Origin: Paracoccaceae bacterium
Lineage (GTDB): Bacteria > Pseudomonadota > Alphaproteobacteria > Rhodobacterales > Rhodobacteraceae
Direction of reading: 5' to 3'
Assembly: GCA_020622085.1 (NCBI GenBank)
Contig: JAHRYM010000001.1
Span: 62,001 to 126,000, forward strand
DNA: 64,000 nucleotides
Notes under the pieces: model-generated
What the model was told of the DNA's origin: nothing
The model's database searches: none
Seen by the model: the letters and a program-made list of their open reading frames with translations, nothing else
In this document: one piece after another, positions 16,945 through 25,793 of the stretch
Numbering within the stretch: position 1 is the stretch's first letter
How the letters are laid out: the number at the start of each line of letters is the position of its first letter
Translations under genes and position numbers: made by a program

Positions 16945-18126
16945 ATGGCATTTACAGAGCGGTTTTCGAACCTGCCTGAATACGCGTTTCCGCGGCTGCG
17001 GAGGCGGCTTGGTGCCCATGCCGCCGGCGGCCCCGTGATCGACATGACGATCGGAGAGCCGCGCCACCCGATGCCGGCCTTCGTGGGCGAGGTGCTGGCC
17101 GCCCATCTGGACGGTTTCGGGAAATATCCCCCCAACGATGGCACGCCCGAATTGCTGGACGCGATCGCCCGCTGGATCGGGCGCCGCTATGGCGTTTCGG
17201 TCGATGGCGCATCGCAGGTGATGGCGCTGAATGGCACGCGCGAGGGGCTGTTCAACGCGCTGGTTGCCACCTGCCCGGAAGCGAAGAACGGAAAGCGGCC
17301 GGTGGTGCTGGTGCCCAATCCCTTCTACCAGGTCTATGCCGTGGCCGCGCTGGCCATCGGCGCCGAGCCGGTCTTTGTGCCCGCGACGGCGGAAACCGGC
17401 TTCCTGCCCGATTACGAAAGCCTGCCCGCCGAAATCCTTGACCGGACGGCGGTGGCCTATCTCTGCTCTCCGGCCAACCCGCAAGGGTCGGTTGCCGGGC
17501 GCGATTATTGGGAACGCCTGATCCGGCTGGCCGAAAAGCATGATTTCCGGATCTTCGCAGATGAGTGCTATTCAGAGATCTGGCGCAATGCACCGCCCCC
17601 AGGCGCGCTGGAGGTGGCATCAAGCCTTGGCGCCGACCCGGAGCGTGTGGCGATCTTCCATTCGCTGTCGAAACGGTCGAACCTGCCGGGGCTGCGGTCT
17701 GGCTTCGTCGCGTCCGGACCCCAGACCATCGCCCGCATCCGGCTTCTGCGCAGTTATGCCGGCGCGCCGCTGCCGCTGCCCATCCAGCGGGTCAGCGAAC
17801 GGGTCTGGGACGATGAAGCGCATGTGACCCGGAACCGGGCGCTCTATTCCGAAAAATACCGCATTGCCGGCGAAGTCTTCGGCGGGATGCAGGGCTTCCA
17901 GCTGCCGGAGGGCGGGTTTTTCCTCTGGCTGCCGGTCGAGGATGGCGAGGCGGCGGCGGTGAAGCTTTGGCGGGAAACCGGGGTCCGGGTGCTGCCCGGC
18001 GCCTACCTCGCGCGCGAGGTCGATGGCTTCAACCCCGGCAAGGGATATATCCGGGTGGCGCTTGTCGCCCCCCAAGACGAGACAAGGCAAGGCCTGACCC
18101 GGCTGCGCGACTGTCTGTTTGCGTAA
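16945..18126 (+). CDS. Class I/II PLP aminotransferase, DapC-like
   Basis: A 393-residue fold-type I aminotransferase. The PLP lysine is in FHSLSKRSNLPGLRSGFV, with the upstream CSPANPQGS and FADECYSEIW motifs that bind the cofactor ring. The SKRSNLPGLRSGF signature is typical of succinyldiaminopimelate transaminase (DapC) of lysine synthesis, so that role is likely. The ATG at 16945 (MAFTERFSNLPEYAFPRL) has a GAGG seven bases upstream; an ATG at 16921 is an alternative. It sits 12 bases upstream of ftsK, an arrangement I recognise from other Rhodobacteraceae. Confidence 0.88.
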   Translation: MAFTERFSNLPEYAFPRLRRRLGAHAAGGPVIDMTIGEPRHPMPAFVGEVLAAHLDGFGKYPPNDGTPELLDAIARWIGRRYGVSVDGASQVMALNGTREGLFNALVATCPEAKNGKRPVVLVPNPFYQVYAVAALAIGAEPVFVPATAETGFLPDYESLPAEILDRTAVAYLCSPANPQGSVAGRDYWERLIRLAEKHDFRIFADECYSEIWRNAPPPGALEVASSLGADPERVAIFHSLSKRSNLPGLRSGFVASGPQTIARIRLLRSYAGAPLPLPIQRVSERVWDDEAHVTRNRALYSEKYRIAGEVFGGMQGFQLPEGGFFLWLPVEDGEAAAVKLWRETGVRVLPGAYLAREVDGFNPGKGYIRVALVAPQDETRQGLTRLRDCLFA

Positions 18127-18138
18127 GGACGAATTGGA

Positions 18139-21100
18139 ATGGCCTCATACCAGGCACGGCAAAGGCGCGATCCGCTGCTGGATCAGAACACCCAGGCGGC
18201 GCTGGAACGGCGCGGCAAGGAACTGTTCGGCCTGTGCCTGATCGCCCTGGGGATTGCCACGGCACTGATCGTGGGAACCTATTCGCCTGACGATCCAAGC
18301 TGGCTTGCCGCCACGAATGAACCCGCGCAGAACGCGCTGGGCCGGTTCGGGGCGGCGATCGCGTCGCCGCTTTATGTCATTTCAGGCTATGCAAGCTGGG
18401 GTGTATCGCTGGTCTTCCTGCTGTGGGGCGGCCGCTTCATGGCCCATCGCGGCGCCGACCGCGCGCTGAGCCGCGCTATCTTTGCGCCGATCGCCATAGC
18501 CGCGCTGTCGATCTTTGCCTCGACGCATGAACCGGGCGGCACCTGGGTGCACAGCTTCGGGCTGGGTGGCCTGTTCGGCGATACCGTGCTGGGCGCGCTA
18601 CTGAACATCTTCCCCGCCACGGCAGGCACCGCGCTGCGGATCCTGTCGCTGGTGACCGGGATCGCGTCGCTGGTCGTCCTGCTGTTCGTCCTGGGATTCG
18701 ACCGGGAGGAACTGCGGGCCATCGGCCGCTTCCTGCTGGTCGGATCAATCCGCAGCTATGACTTCCTGCTGCAGATGCTGGGCAAGGGGGCCGAGGCTTC
18801 GGCCCGGGGTGCACGCGCGCTGCACGAACAGAACCGCAATCGCCGTGAAGCGAAGGCCGCCCAGACGGTCGCTGCCGATTGGCATGTCGAAGGCCCCGAG
18901 ATGGACGATCCGGATGCGACGGCGTCGCGTCTGGTGCAAAACTCCGGGGGGCAGGCCCCGCGCCGCGCCACAGTCCTGCGCGCCGAGCCGCGTTTTGCCA
19001 CCGATCATCCCGAAGACCTTCCGCGCGAAAAGGCGGGCTTCCTGTCGCGTGTCACCAGCAGCCTGCGCCGCACGACCGAACCGGTCGATCCGGAGCTTGA
19101 GCCGGAACTGGTGGAACGGGGCATTCCCCAGTCCGGCTGGGCGGTCCCGGCCCCGAGCGCCGAGCGCGTTTCGGCCCGGATCGCGGATGCGGTGCGCGCC
19201 AAGGGTGGCGCCGTCGCCCAGACCGCAGCCCTGCGCGCCGAGCCACCGCTGACGGCGACCGCCGCCGCTGCGCGTGCGGCACTGGCCGTTCGCGGGTTGC
19301 GGGGGCCCGAGCCCCTGATCGCCACCCCGCGCCGGATCACGCTGGGCCACGCAACCGGTGATGACAACGCCTTCCTGCCCGACCCCGACCCGATCGAGGA
19401 TATCGAGGACGATCTTGATCTGAATGCCTTCGCCGATCTGGCCGAAGATGACGGACAAGAGCCGGTCGGACGCCCTGCCGTGGCGCATCGCGTGGCCATT
19501 CCGGCGGAATCACCCGTTGCCAGCGCGTCGTTCGAAAGCCGCCGCGTCGTCCATCACTCGACGAAAAGCGGGCCGTCGAAGAAGGCCCAGGCCGAAGCCC
19601 AGCCCGCGCTTCGTTTCGAGGAGGGCTCTTGCGACGGCTACGAGATGCCGCCGCTGTCGCTGCTCGCCTCGCCTTCTTCGGTCGTGCGCCACACGCTGTC
19701 GGACGATGCGCTGGAAGAAAACGCGCGGATGCTGGAATCGGTGCTGGATGATTACGGCGTGAAGGGCGAAATCGTCTCGGTCCGCCCCGGCCCGGTCGTC
19801 ACGATGTATGAACTGGAACCCGCCGCCGGTCTGAAGGCCAGCCGCGTCATCGGTCTGGCCGATGACATCGCGCGCAGCATGTCGGCGCTGTCGGCCCGTG
19901 TGTCCACCGTTCCGGGCCGTTCGGTCATCGGGATCGAACTGCCGAACGCCATGCGCGAAAAGGTCGTGCTGCGCGAAATCCTCGCCTCGCGCGATTTCGG
20001 CGATGGCAACCAGCGCCTGCCGCTGGCGCTGGGCAAGGACATTGCGGGCGAACCCGTGGTCGCCAACCTGGCCAAGATGCCCCACCTTCTGATCGCGGGC
20101 ACCACCGGTTCGGGCAAGTCGGTCGCCATCAATACCATGATCCTGTCGCTGCTTTACAAGCTGACGCCCGAAGAATGCCGCCTGATCATGATCGACCCGA
20201 AGATGCTGGAACTCAGCGTCTACGACGGCATCCCGCATCTTCTGTCCCCCGTCGTCACCGACCCGAAAAAGGCGGTCGTCGCGCTGAAATGGGTCGTGGC
20301 GGAGATGGAGGAACGCTATCGCAAGATGTCCAAGATGGGCGTGCGCAACATCGAAGGCTACAACGGCCGCGTCCGCGAGGCGCTGTCCAAGGGCGAGCTG
20401 TTCAAGCGCACCGTCCAGACCGGCTTTGACGAGGAAACCGGCGATCCGGTCTTTGAGACCGAAGAACTGAAGCCCGTCGCCCTGCCCTACATCGTCGTCA
20501 TCGTCGACGAGATGGCCGACCTGATGATGGTCGCCGGCAAGGAGATCGAGGCCTGCATCCAGCGTCTGGCGCAGATGGCGCGGGCATCGGGCATCCACCT
20601 GATCATGGCGACGCAGCGGCCCTCGGTCGACGTGATCACCGGCACGATCAAGGCGAACTTCCCCACCCGGATTTCCTTCCAGGTCACGTCAAAGATCGAC
20701 AGCCGCACGATCCTGGGCGAACAGGGCGCCGAACAGCTGCTGGGCATGGGCGACATGCTGTACATGGCGGGCGGTTCGCGCATCACCCGCATCCACGGCC
20801 CCTTCGTGTCGGATGAAGAGGTCGAGGAGATCGTGAACCACCTGAAATCCTTCGGGCCGCCGGAATACATGTCGGGCGTGGTCGAAGGCCCGGACGAAGA
20901 CGCGGCATCCGACATCGACGCGGTGCTGGGCCTGAACACCGGCGGCAACACCGACGGAGAGGATGCGCTGTACGACCAGGCGGTGCAGGTCGTCCTGCGC
21001 GACCGCAAGGTGTCCACCAGCTACATCCAGCGCAAGCTTGGCATCGGATATAATAAAGCGGCCCGGCTGGTCGAGCAGATGGAGCAGGAGGGGCTGGTGT

Positions 21101-21150
21101 CCCCCGCCAACCATGTGGGCAAGCGGGAGATCCTGGTTCCGGAGGGGTGA
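18139..21150 (+). CDS. ftsK: DNA translocase FtsK
   Basis: A 1003-residue FtsK. The N-terminal ~190 residues contain four to five membrane helices anchoring it at the septum. A proline/alanine/acidic linker follows (about 200-500). The motor has Walker [20 protein letters not shown] and Walker [15 protein letters not shown], then [29 protein letters not shown]. The C-terminal winged-helix gamma domain ([28 protein letters not shown]) reads KOPS sequences. It pumps chromosomes and activates XerCD recombination at dif. Core DNA ends at its stop: in relatives lolA usually follows, but here an AT-rich foreign gene begins 78 bases later. Confidence 0.97.
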   Translation: MASYQARQRRDPLLDQNTQAALERRGKELFGLCLIALGIATALIVGTYSPDDPSWLAATNEPAQNALGRFGAAIASPLYVISGYASWGVSLVFLLWGGRFMAHRGADRALSRAIFAPIAIAALSIFASTHEPGGTWVHSFGLGGLFGDTVLGALLNIFPATAGTALRILSLVTGIASLVVLLFVLGFDREELRAIGRFLLVGSIRSYDFLLQMLGKGAEASARGARALHEQNRNRREAKAAQTVAADWHVEGPEMDDPDATASRLVQNSGGQAPRRATVLRAEPRFATDHPEDLPREKAGFLSRVTSSLRRTTEPVDPELEPELVERGIPQSGWAVPAPSAERVSARIADAVRAKGGAVAQTAALRAEPPLTATAAAARAALAVRGLRGPEPLIATPRRITLGHATGDDNAFLPDPDPIEDIEDDLDLNAFADLAEDDGQEPVGRPAVAHRVAIPAESPVASASFESRRVVHHSTKSGPSKKAQAEAQPALRFEEGSCDGYEMPPLSLLASPSSVVRHTLSDDALEENARMLESVLDDYGVKGEIVSVRPGPVVTMYELEPAAGLKASRVIGLADDIARSMSALSARVSTVPGRSVIGIELPNAMREKVVLREILASRDFGDGNQRLPLALGKDIAGEPVVANLAKMPHLLIAGTTGSGKSVAINTMILSLLYKLTPEECRLIMIDPKMLELSVYDGIPHLLSPVVTDPKKAVVALKWVVAEMEERYRKMSKMGVRNIEGYNGRVREALSKGELFKRTVQTGFDEETGDPVFETEELKPVALPYIVVIVDEMADLMMVAGKEIEACIQRLAQMARASGIHLIMATQRPSVDVITGTIKANFPTRISFQVTSKIDSRTILGEQGAEQLLGMGDMLYMAGGSRITRIHGPFVSDEEVEEIVNHLKSFGPPEYMSGVVEGPDEDAASDIDAVLGLNTGGNTDGEDALYDQAVQVVLRDRKVSTSYIQRKLGIGYNKAARLVEQMEQEGLVSPANHVGKREILVPEG

Positions 21151-21228
21151 GGGGAACGAAGAGCATAGATTTTAATTATATCCGTGCACGCGGGGTGCTG
21201 ACAGGACTTCTTTCAGAAAAGGATTGAG

Positions 21229-22731
21229 ATGCTCAAATCCCTCTCAATAGCACACTACAAATCTTACTATGATCGATGTGAAATTAAGTTTGCTACGCCG
21301 AAAGAAGGAAGCTTAGGCCTTACCCTGCTGGTGGGGGGGAATAATGCGGGAAAGTCGACCATTCTGACCTGCATTTCTACCATGCTTGGCGCTAGGTCTG
21401 AGTATATTTTTGATCGAATGGATCGGCATCCCGACCATGATCCGTCTCTCGAATTCGAGTACTGTCTTGGTGGGGTGGATCAGACAATTGGCCTGAAGAA
21501 GGCTGCGGATGCATATTACTCGAAAACCGTCAGGTTGAGCCACAGTCAAGAGTACATTGACTATCGCACCACTCAAGGTGGGGGGCAGCCTCTAGTCGCC
21601 TATGTTCCATCGCGGCGACCGTGGGAGGACACTCTGCAAGGCGGTGCATCAGACTTGAAAGGCTTCGAAAGCGCCCGAGAGTCAATGGGAGATCAAGCCA
21701 GACTTGGCAATCGACAACTCGAGCGCCTAGGGGATCAACTTAAAAGAATAATTGAGCTTGGCGACAAGAAAAATTTCGACGAAATTTTAAAGTCTGTTCT
21801 TCCTGATCTTCACGATTGGACGACAGATCGGGTCGCTGGTCAAGATCGAATAATGTATATTTCATCTAATGGCATCGCGCATGCCATTAGAGACGCTGGC
21901 GATGGAGTTGTAAGTGTATTCCGCCTTTGTTTTGCTCTTCACATGTATCCCGACTCAGTGCCGTTGGTGTTAGACGAACCCGAGCTGTCTTTGCATCCAG
22001 ATGGACAGCGAAGACTCTACGCGGTTATCAGGGAGCATGCTAAGAAGCGTCAAATTATTATTGCGACCCACTCACCGCATTTCATCCATTGGAAGGACCT
22101 AGTATCCGGCGCGAAGGTCTATCGAGTATCGCAGAATCGGCAGGGTCAATCGAGTGCGTTCTCTGCTAGTGAGAAAACACTGCGCGATGTATATTCGGTC
22201 GCCTACAAAGATTTCAAAAACAGGAAGCTATTTGATTATCTGGGGAAGGAAATTTTCCTTAATTCTGAGGCGCTATTGGTTGAGGGTCAAGAAGACGTTC
22301 ATATAATTTCTAGGTTCTTGGAGGATGAGGGGGAAGCTGAATTACCTATCTTCGCATATGGCGCAGGTGGTGCGCCGCATATTGTCAAGTGGGTCCGGCT
22401 CGCACGTGAGTTGGGGTTAAATGTTGCTGCGGTATACGACGCGGATACGGATAAAGAGTATTCCCATGCAGCCGAGGAATTCAAGGGAGATGCTGCTGTT
22501 AAAATAGTTAAGTCGCACCATGATGATATACGAGATAAATCAATGAATGGTGTTCTGAAGAAAATAGGCTACTTCGATGAAAGCTGGAATATCAAGCCAA
22601 GTGAGAAAGAAAAATTTCAAGCGCTTGTGACAGAAATAAGAAGACACTTCCATGATAATGGTCGCGCCTCCCGTTTTTCCCCGTCCGCGCATCCAAACGT
22701 GATTGACTTTAAAATGCGCTTGGAAAGCTGA
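21229..22731 (+). CDS. OLD-family ATP-dependent nuclease (ABC ATPase + TOPRIM)
   Basis: A 500-residue protein with an ABC/SMC-type ATPase and a TOPRIM domain, the OLD (overcoming lysogenisation defect) architecture. Walker A GGNNAGKST is at 36-44, Walker B LVLDEPELSLHP at 246-257 with D249-E250, and the H-loop ATHSPHF at 279-285. The TOPRIM domain starts near ALLVEGQED (E352) and has YDADTDK with D404 and D406, so both active sites look intact. Its base composition and codon use are clearly more AT-rich than the flanking core, indicating transfer. A good ribosome-binding site (AAAGGATTGAG) precedes the ATG. No UvrD-type helicase (Gabija), reverse transcriptase (retron) or second TOPRIM partner (PARIS) is adjacent, so it resembles a stand-alone class 1 OLD. 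Phage defence is likely but unproven. Confidence 0.85.
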   Translation: MLKSLSIAHYKSYYDRCEIKFATPKEGSLGLTLLVGGNNAGKSTILTCISTMLGARSEYIFDRMDRHPDHDPSLEFEYCLGGVDQTIGLKKAADAYYSKTVRLSHSQEYIDYRTTQGGGQPLVAYVPSRRPWEDTLQGGASDLKGFESARESMGDQARLGNRQLERLGDQLKRIIELGDKKNFDEILKSVLPDLHDWTTDRVAGQDRIMYISSNGIAHAIRDAGDGVVSVFRLCFALHMYPDSVPLVLDEPELSLHPDGQRRLYAVIREHAKKRQIIIATHSPHFIHWKDLVSGAKVYRVSQNRQGQSSAFSASEKTLRDVYSVAYKDFKNRKLFDYLGKEIFLNSEALLVEGQEDVHIISRFLEDEGEAELPIFAYGAGGAPHIVKWVRLARELGLNVAAVYDADTDKEYSHAAEEFKGDAAVKIVKSHHDDIRDKSMNGVLKKIGYFDESWNIKPSEKEKFQALVTEIRRHFHDNGRASRFSPSAHPNVIDFKMRLES

Positions 22732-22831
22732 TGGGATGCATTCAAACTTTGTCCAATTTTTTGAGAGCTCTAACCCATTCGTGACCCATCGGGGGGTGCA
22801 ACGCGACCGCTCCCACGCTACATTCCCCCTC

Positions 22832-22914
22832 ATGAACACCATGCTCCGCTCCGCCCTCACCGCCGTGATCGTCAGCCTTGCCACGCGGGCGCCTAGCCTT
22901 GCCACGCGGGCGCC
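22832..22914 (+). pseudogene. 5' stub of a secreted-protein gene cut by the IS110 element (possibly lolA)
   Basis: From ATG 22832 the sequence reads MNTMLRSALTAVIVSLA, a convincing signal-peptide start with high GC and the codon use of the core genome, unlike the OLD gene just upstream. The reading frame then passes through a 21-base tandem duplication and enters IS110 sequence at 22915, stopping soon after (in all 36 codons). Because lolA is the usual gene after ftsK in this family, lolA is the obvious candidate, but nothing beyond the signal peptide is present to test it. Losing lolA would be expected to be lethal unless another copy exists. Confidence 0.4.
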
Positions 22915-22915
22915 T
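22874..22915. repeat. 21-bp tandem duplication abutting the IS110 left end
   Basis: The 21-mer beginning AGCCTTGCCACG and ending GGGCGCCT occurs twice head to tail (22874-22894 and 22895-22915), and IS110 begins at the second copy's last base. The first copy belongs to the truncated secreted-protein gene. Confidence 0.85.
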
Positions 22916-24449
22916 AGACCCCATGATCGTGCCCTGAGCTGACTTGGGTTGTTGGCCTCTCCCGCGGCATTCTCGGTTCGAGGGTTACGCCCGGCTGGCG
23001 GGCGCCGAGCCTCAAGAATGGGGGGAGAGACCAGATGCAGGGTAGCACGTTTATCGGACTTGATGTCCACAAGGCGACGCTCTCGGTTGCGATTGCGCAA
23101 GGTGAACGCGGCGGCGAGGTTCGACACTTGGGGACGGTGCCGCACCGCCCTGATCATGTGTGCAAGCTGGTTGAGAAACTGGCGGCAGGCGGGGCGCGGC
23201 TGCATTTCTGCTATGAGGCGGGCCCTTGCGGCTACGGCCTCTATCGCCAACTTGCCGAGATGGGACATGACTGCATCGTGGTGGCACCTTCGTTGATCCC
23301 GGTGAAGGCGGGCGACCGGGTAAAGACCGACCGTCGTGACGCGGTGATGCTGGCGAAGTTGCATCGGGCTGGAGAATTGACAGCGGTCTGGGTGCCGGAT
23401 GCTGCGCATGAGGCGATGCGCGATCTGGTCCGGGCAAGGGCGACAGCGATGCGGGTGGCGGGCAAGGCGCGCCAGCATCTTCAGGGCTTTCTGCTGCGAC
23501 ACAGCCGGATCCATCCCGGCAAGAAGGGTTGGACGGGTGCCTGTCGGCGCTGGCTCGCGATGGTGCGGTTTACGCATCCGGCGCAACAGATCGTCCTTCA
23601 GGATTACATCGATGCCGTTGCGGAAGCGGAGGCAAGGGTGGAGCGTCTGACGGGCCAGATCGCGGCTCTGCTGCCGAGCTGGAGCCTCGCACCGGTCGTT
23701 GACGCCGTTCAGGCAATGCGCGGTGTCGGATTTATCGTCGCGGTGACGGTGGTGGCCGAGGTCGGGGACTTCCAGCGTTTCGACAATCCGCGGCAGCTGA
23801 TGGCCTACCTCGGCCTGACGCCGTCGGAGCATTCCAGCGGTGCAAGTGTCCGGCGGGGCGGGATCACCAAGGCGGGCAGCGGTCTTGCCCGGCGCGCATT
23901 GGTCGAGGGCGCCTGGAGTTACCGCATGCAGGCCCGCGTCAGCCCCAAGCTCCTTGCCAGGCTGGAGGCACTGCCGCAGGCCGTCCGCGACATCGCCTGG
24001 AAAGGGCAACTGCGGATGTGCCAGCGCTATCGGCATCTGGTTGCGGCCGGAAAGGCCAAGGTGGTGGTCATCACGGCTATCGCGCGCGAGATGACAGGCT
24101 TCATCTGGGCGATTGCCCGCACCACCACGCCAGCCGCGGCCTGAGAGGACAAGGAACAACAGCGCCCGACCCATGCCGATGCGCAGGGTTGGGGGCGGAA
24201 CGCGGTGGGGAACCCTCGTGCCCTGTTATGGGCCGACAACGTCGATGCCCGATCCCTAGACCGAGGCAGCCCCAGGACGAAACCACGGTCATGCGGCAAC
24301 CAACCCGCGCATGAGAGCTTGCTCAACCGTCGTCTCAGTTCCGTCTCCTACCCTGCGCATCTATATCACGCCCCGCCCGGCCCGCCGGATTACTTGCCAT
24401 GAAACAAGGGGTTGACAGCGATCATGAGAGCAGGCCGCTGAAATAGTCG
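22915..24449 (+). mobile_element. IS110-family element, copy 1 (left arm of palindrome)
   Basis: This 1535-base arm carries one transposase gene and is repeated in inverted orientation at 25794-27328. It has 120 bases before the transposase and about 305 after it; the innermost ~60 bases may belong to the terminal inverted repeat of the element in between. The long 3' non-coding part (24145-24390) fits the IS1111 subgroup layout. The copies differ at only three positions seen, all within ten bases in the left non-coding end (22966, 22970, 22975). Confidence 0.85.
23035..24144 (+). CDS. IS110-family transposase, copy 1
   Basis: A 369-residue DEDD transposase. The RuvC-like N-terminal domain shows the catalytic acids D10 (GLDVHK), E61 (CYEAGP), D99 and D102 (KTDRRDA); a helical middle region (about 120-225) leads to the C-terminal IS116/IS110/IS902 domain (AMRGVGFIVAVTVVAEVGDFQRF, LGLTPSEHSSG, GGITKAGSGLARRALVEGAW), where the family's catalytic Ser lies. 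IS110 enzymes cut and join DNA guided by a bridge RNA transcribed from the element's own non-coding end. The protein is identical to the inverted copy at 26099-27208, so duplication is recent. A GGGGAGAG sequence precedes the ATG. Confidence 0.95.
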   Translation: MQGSTFIGLDVHKATLSVAIAQGERGGEVRHLGTVPHRPDHVCKLVEKLAAGGARLHFCYEAGPCGYGLYRQLAEMGHDCIVVAPSLIPVKAGDRVKTDRRDAVMLAKLHRAGELTAVWVPDAAHEAMRDLVRARATAMRVAGKARQHLQGFLLRHSRIHPGKKGWTGACRRWLAMVRFTHPAQQIVLQDYIDAVAEAEARVERLTGQIAALLPSWSLAPVVDAVQAMRGVGFIVAVTVVAEVGDFQRFDNPRQLMAYLGLTPSEHSSGASVRRGGITKAGSGLARRALVEGAWSYRMQARVSPKLLARLEALPQAVRDIAWKGQLRMCQRYRHLVAAGKAKVVVITAIAREMTGFIWAIARTTTPAAA

Positions 24450-25793
24450 CTGCGTCGGAAGGGTTTCCCATCACCTTCAGCGGGAGGCTCGCCAGCCGGG
24501 TGGGTGATGAGGGAACTTGCCCGCTTTGGACGAAGTTCGTTTGCCTCATGCGGTCAGCAACCGGGGCAGTCTGGCCAGATTGTTGGCGGCCGTCGTCAGG
24601 ATGAAGCGCGACCGCACCTTTTCGATGCCTCGATACACAGTCTGCGCCATGCGTCCGACGGTTTTGGCCCAACCAAACGCCTCCTCGATCCGTTTGCGGT
24701 GTTTCAGGGACAGCTCATAGCCGTCGTGGCGGGTGGTGCGACCGTCGATGGCAGAGTGGCGGGCCTTGCGAGCGACATGCGGGGTGACGCAGGCTTGGCG
24801 CAGGTCGGCCACGAAAGAGGCCGCGTCGAAGCCTTTGTCCGCGCCCAGCGTCAGTCGCCGGGTCGACCCTGGGGAATGCCTGTGAACCATATCCACCGCG
24901 GCGCGGCGTTCGGCATGGCCATCAGCCTGGGTCAGGTCACCTTGCACGATCAGCCCGGAACGGTTCTCCATCAGCGCATGGCCGATGAAACAGAGCATTG
25001 CCCCGGTGCCGGGCGACTTCCTGCAAAGACGGGCGTCCGGATCGGTGGTCGAGGCATGGGTGGCGTTCGAACGCTACCCGCCCTTGAAATCGACCTCGGC
25101 ATTGTGGTTCTGGCGGGTGGGGCGGGGCATGGGGGCGGTCTCGGATCGGGTCTCTTCGGGCTGGTCTTCGGGCTGGTCTTCGGTGGCGGCGTTCGGTGTG
25201 GGCGGATCGCCCGGCCCAGTGTTGTCGGGCGGCGTGCCCTCAACCTTCGGCTGGAAACTCTTCATCGAGGCCCAGGCCTTGACCAGCGTGCCGTCGACCG
25301 AGAAGTGGTCGTCCGACAGAAGCGGCGCCACCTTGCGGTGCGCCAGGATCGCCGCCATCACCGCTGCCGCGACATCTCCGTCGTCAGCAGCCGGTCGCGG
25401 TTCTTCGTGAACACGGGTCGGCACCCACACGGCATCGTCGATGCCAAGGCCCACAAACCAGCGGAACAGCAGGTTATACTGCAGTTGTTCCATCAACTGC
25501 CGCTCGGACCGGACCAAGAACAGGATCTGGATCAGGCTGGCCCGGATCAGCCGTTCCGGCGCGATCGAGGGACGGCCGAAATCGGTGTAGAGCGCCTCGA
25601 AGTCGGCATCGAGGCTGGCAAGGGCTTCGTTCACCACCTGCCTGATCTTGCGAAGCAGATGCCGCACGGGGATGCGCCCCTCAAGATCGACATAGCTGAA
25701 CAGCGACCCGCTCGTCTCGTCCGAACCACGCATCTTCGCCCCCGCCGTTGTCGTGACGAGGGTGAATCACGTTCCGCAAACCGCGTCGAGCGC
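24450..25793 (-). mobile_element. Decayed IS1182/IS5-type insertion sequence between the IS110 copies
   Basis: The core between the two arms contains only a broken transposase gene (24546-25733) and short flanks. Its terminal inverted repeat is probably the innermost part of the arms, whose ends read AGCAGGCCGCTGAAATAGTCG on both sides. The exact element ends cannot be fixed from this sequence alone. Confidence 0.65.
24546..25733 (-). pseudogene. DDE transposase (IS1182/IS5-like), disabled
   Basis: A 396-codon frame beginning MRGSDETSGSLFSYVDLEGRIP and ending RFILTTAANNLARLPRLLTA, family motifs DHFSVDGTLVKAWASMKSF and GADKGFDAASFVADL. An in-frame TAG at 25074-25076 splits it after VDFKGG, where relatives read on with KRSNA; the next frame piece restarts at MLCFIGHALMENRSG. 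In addition, the stretch after VWVPT reads RVHEEPRPAADDGDVAAA, while the +1 frame of the same bases reads VFTKNRDRLLTTEMSR, the expected family sequence, so two compensating indels have also occurred. It should not make an active enzyme. The N-terminal fragment could still be translated. Confidence 0.85.

Noticed and set aside
16921-16945. ATG 16921 as the start of the aminotransferase
   Set aside because: Possible, but the family N-terminus and the GAGG spacing fit ATG 16945 better.
21151-22731. Retron, Gabija or PARIS system around the OLD-like gene
   Set aside because: No reverse transcriptase, UvrD-like helicase, second TOPRIM/toxin gene or msr/msd-like RNA is adjacent; ftsK and IS110 lie on either side.
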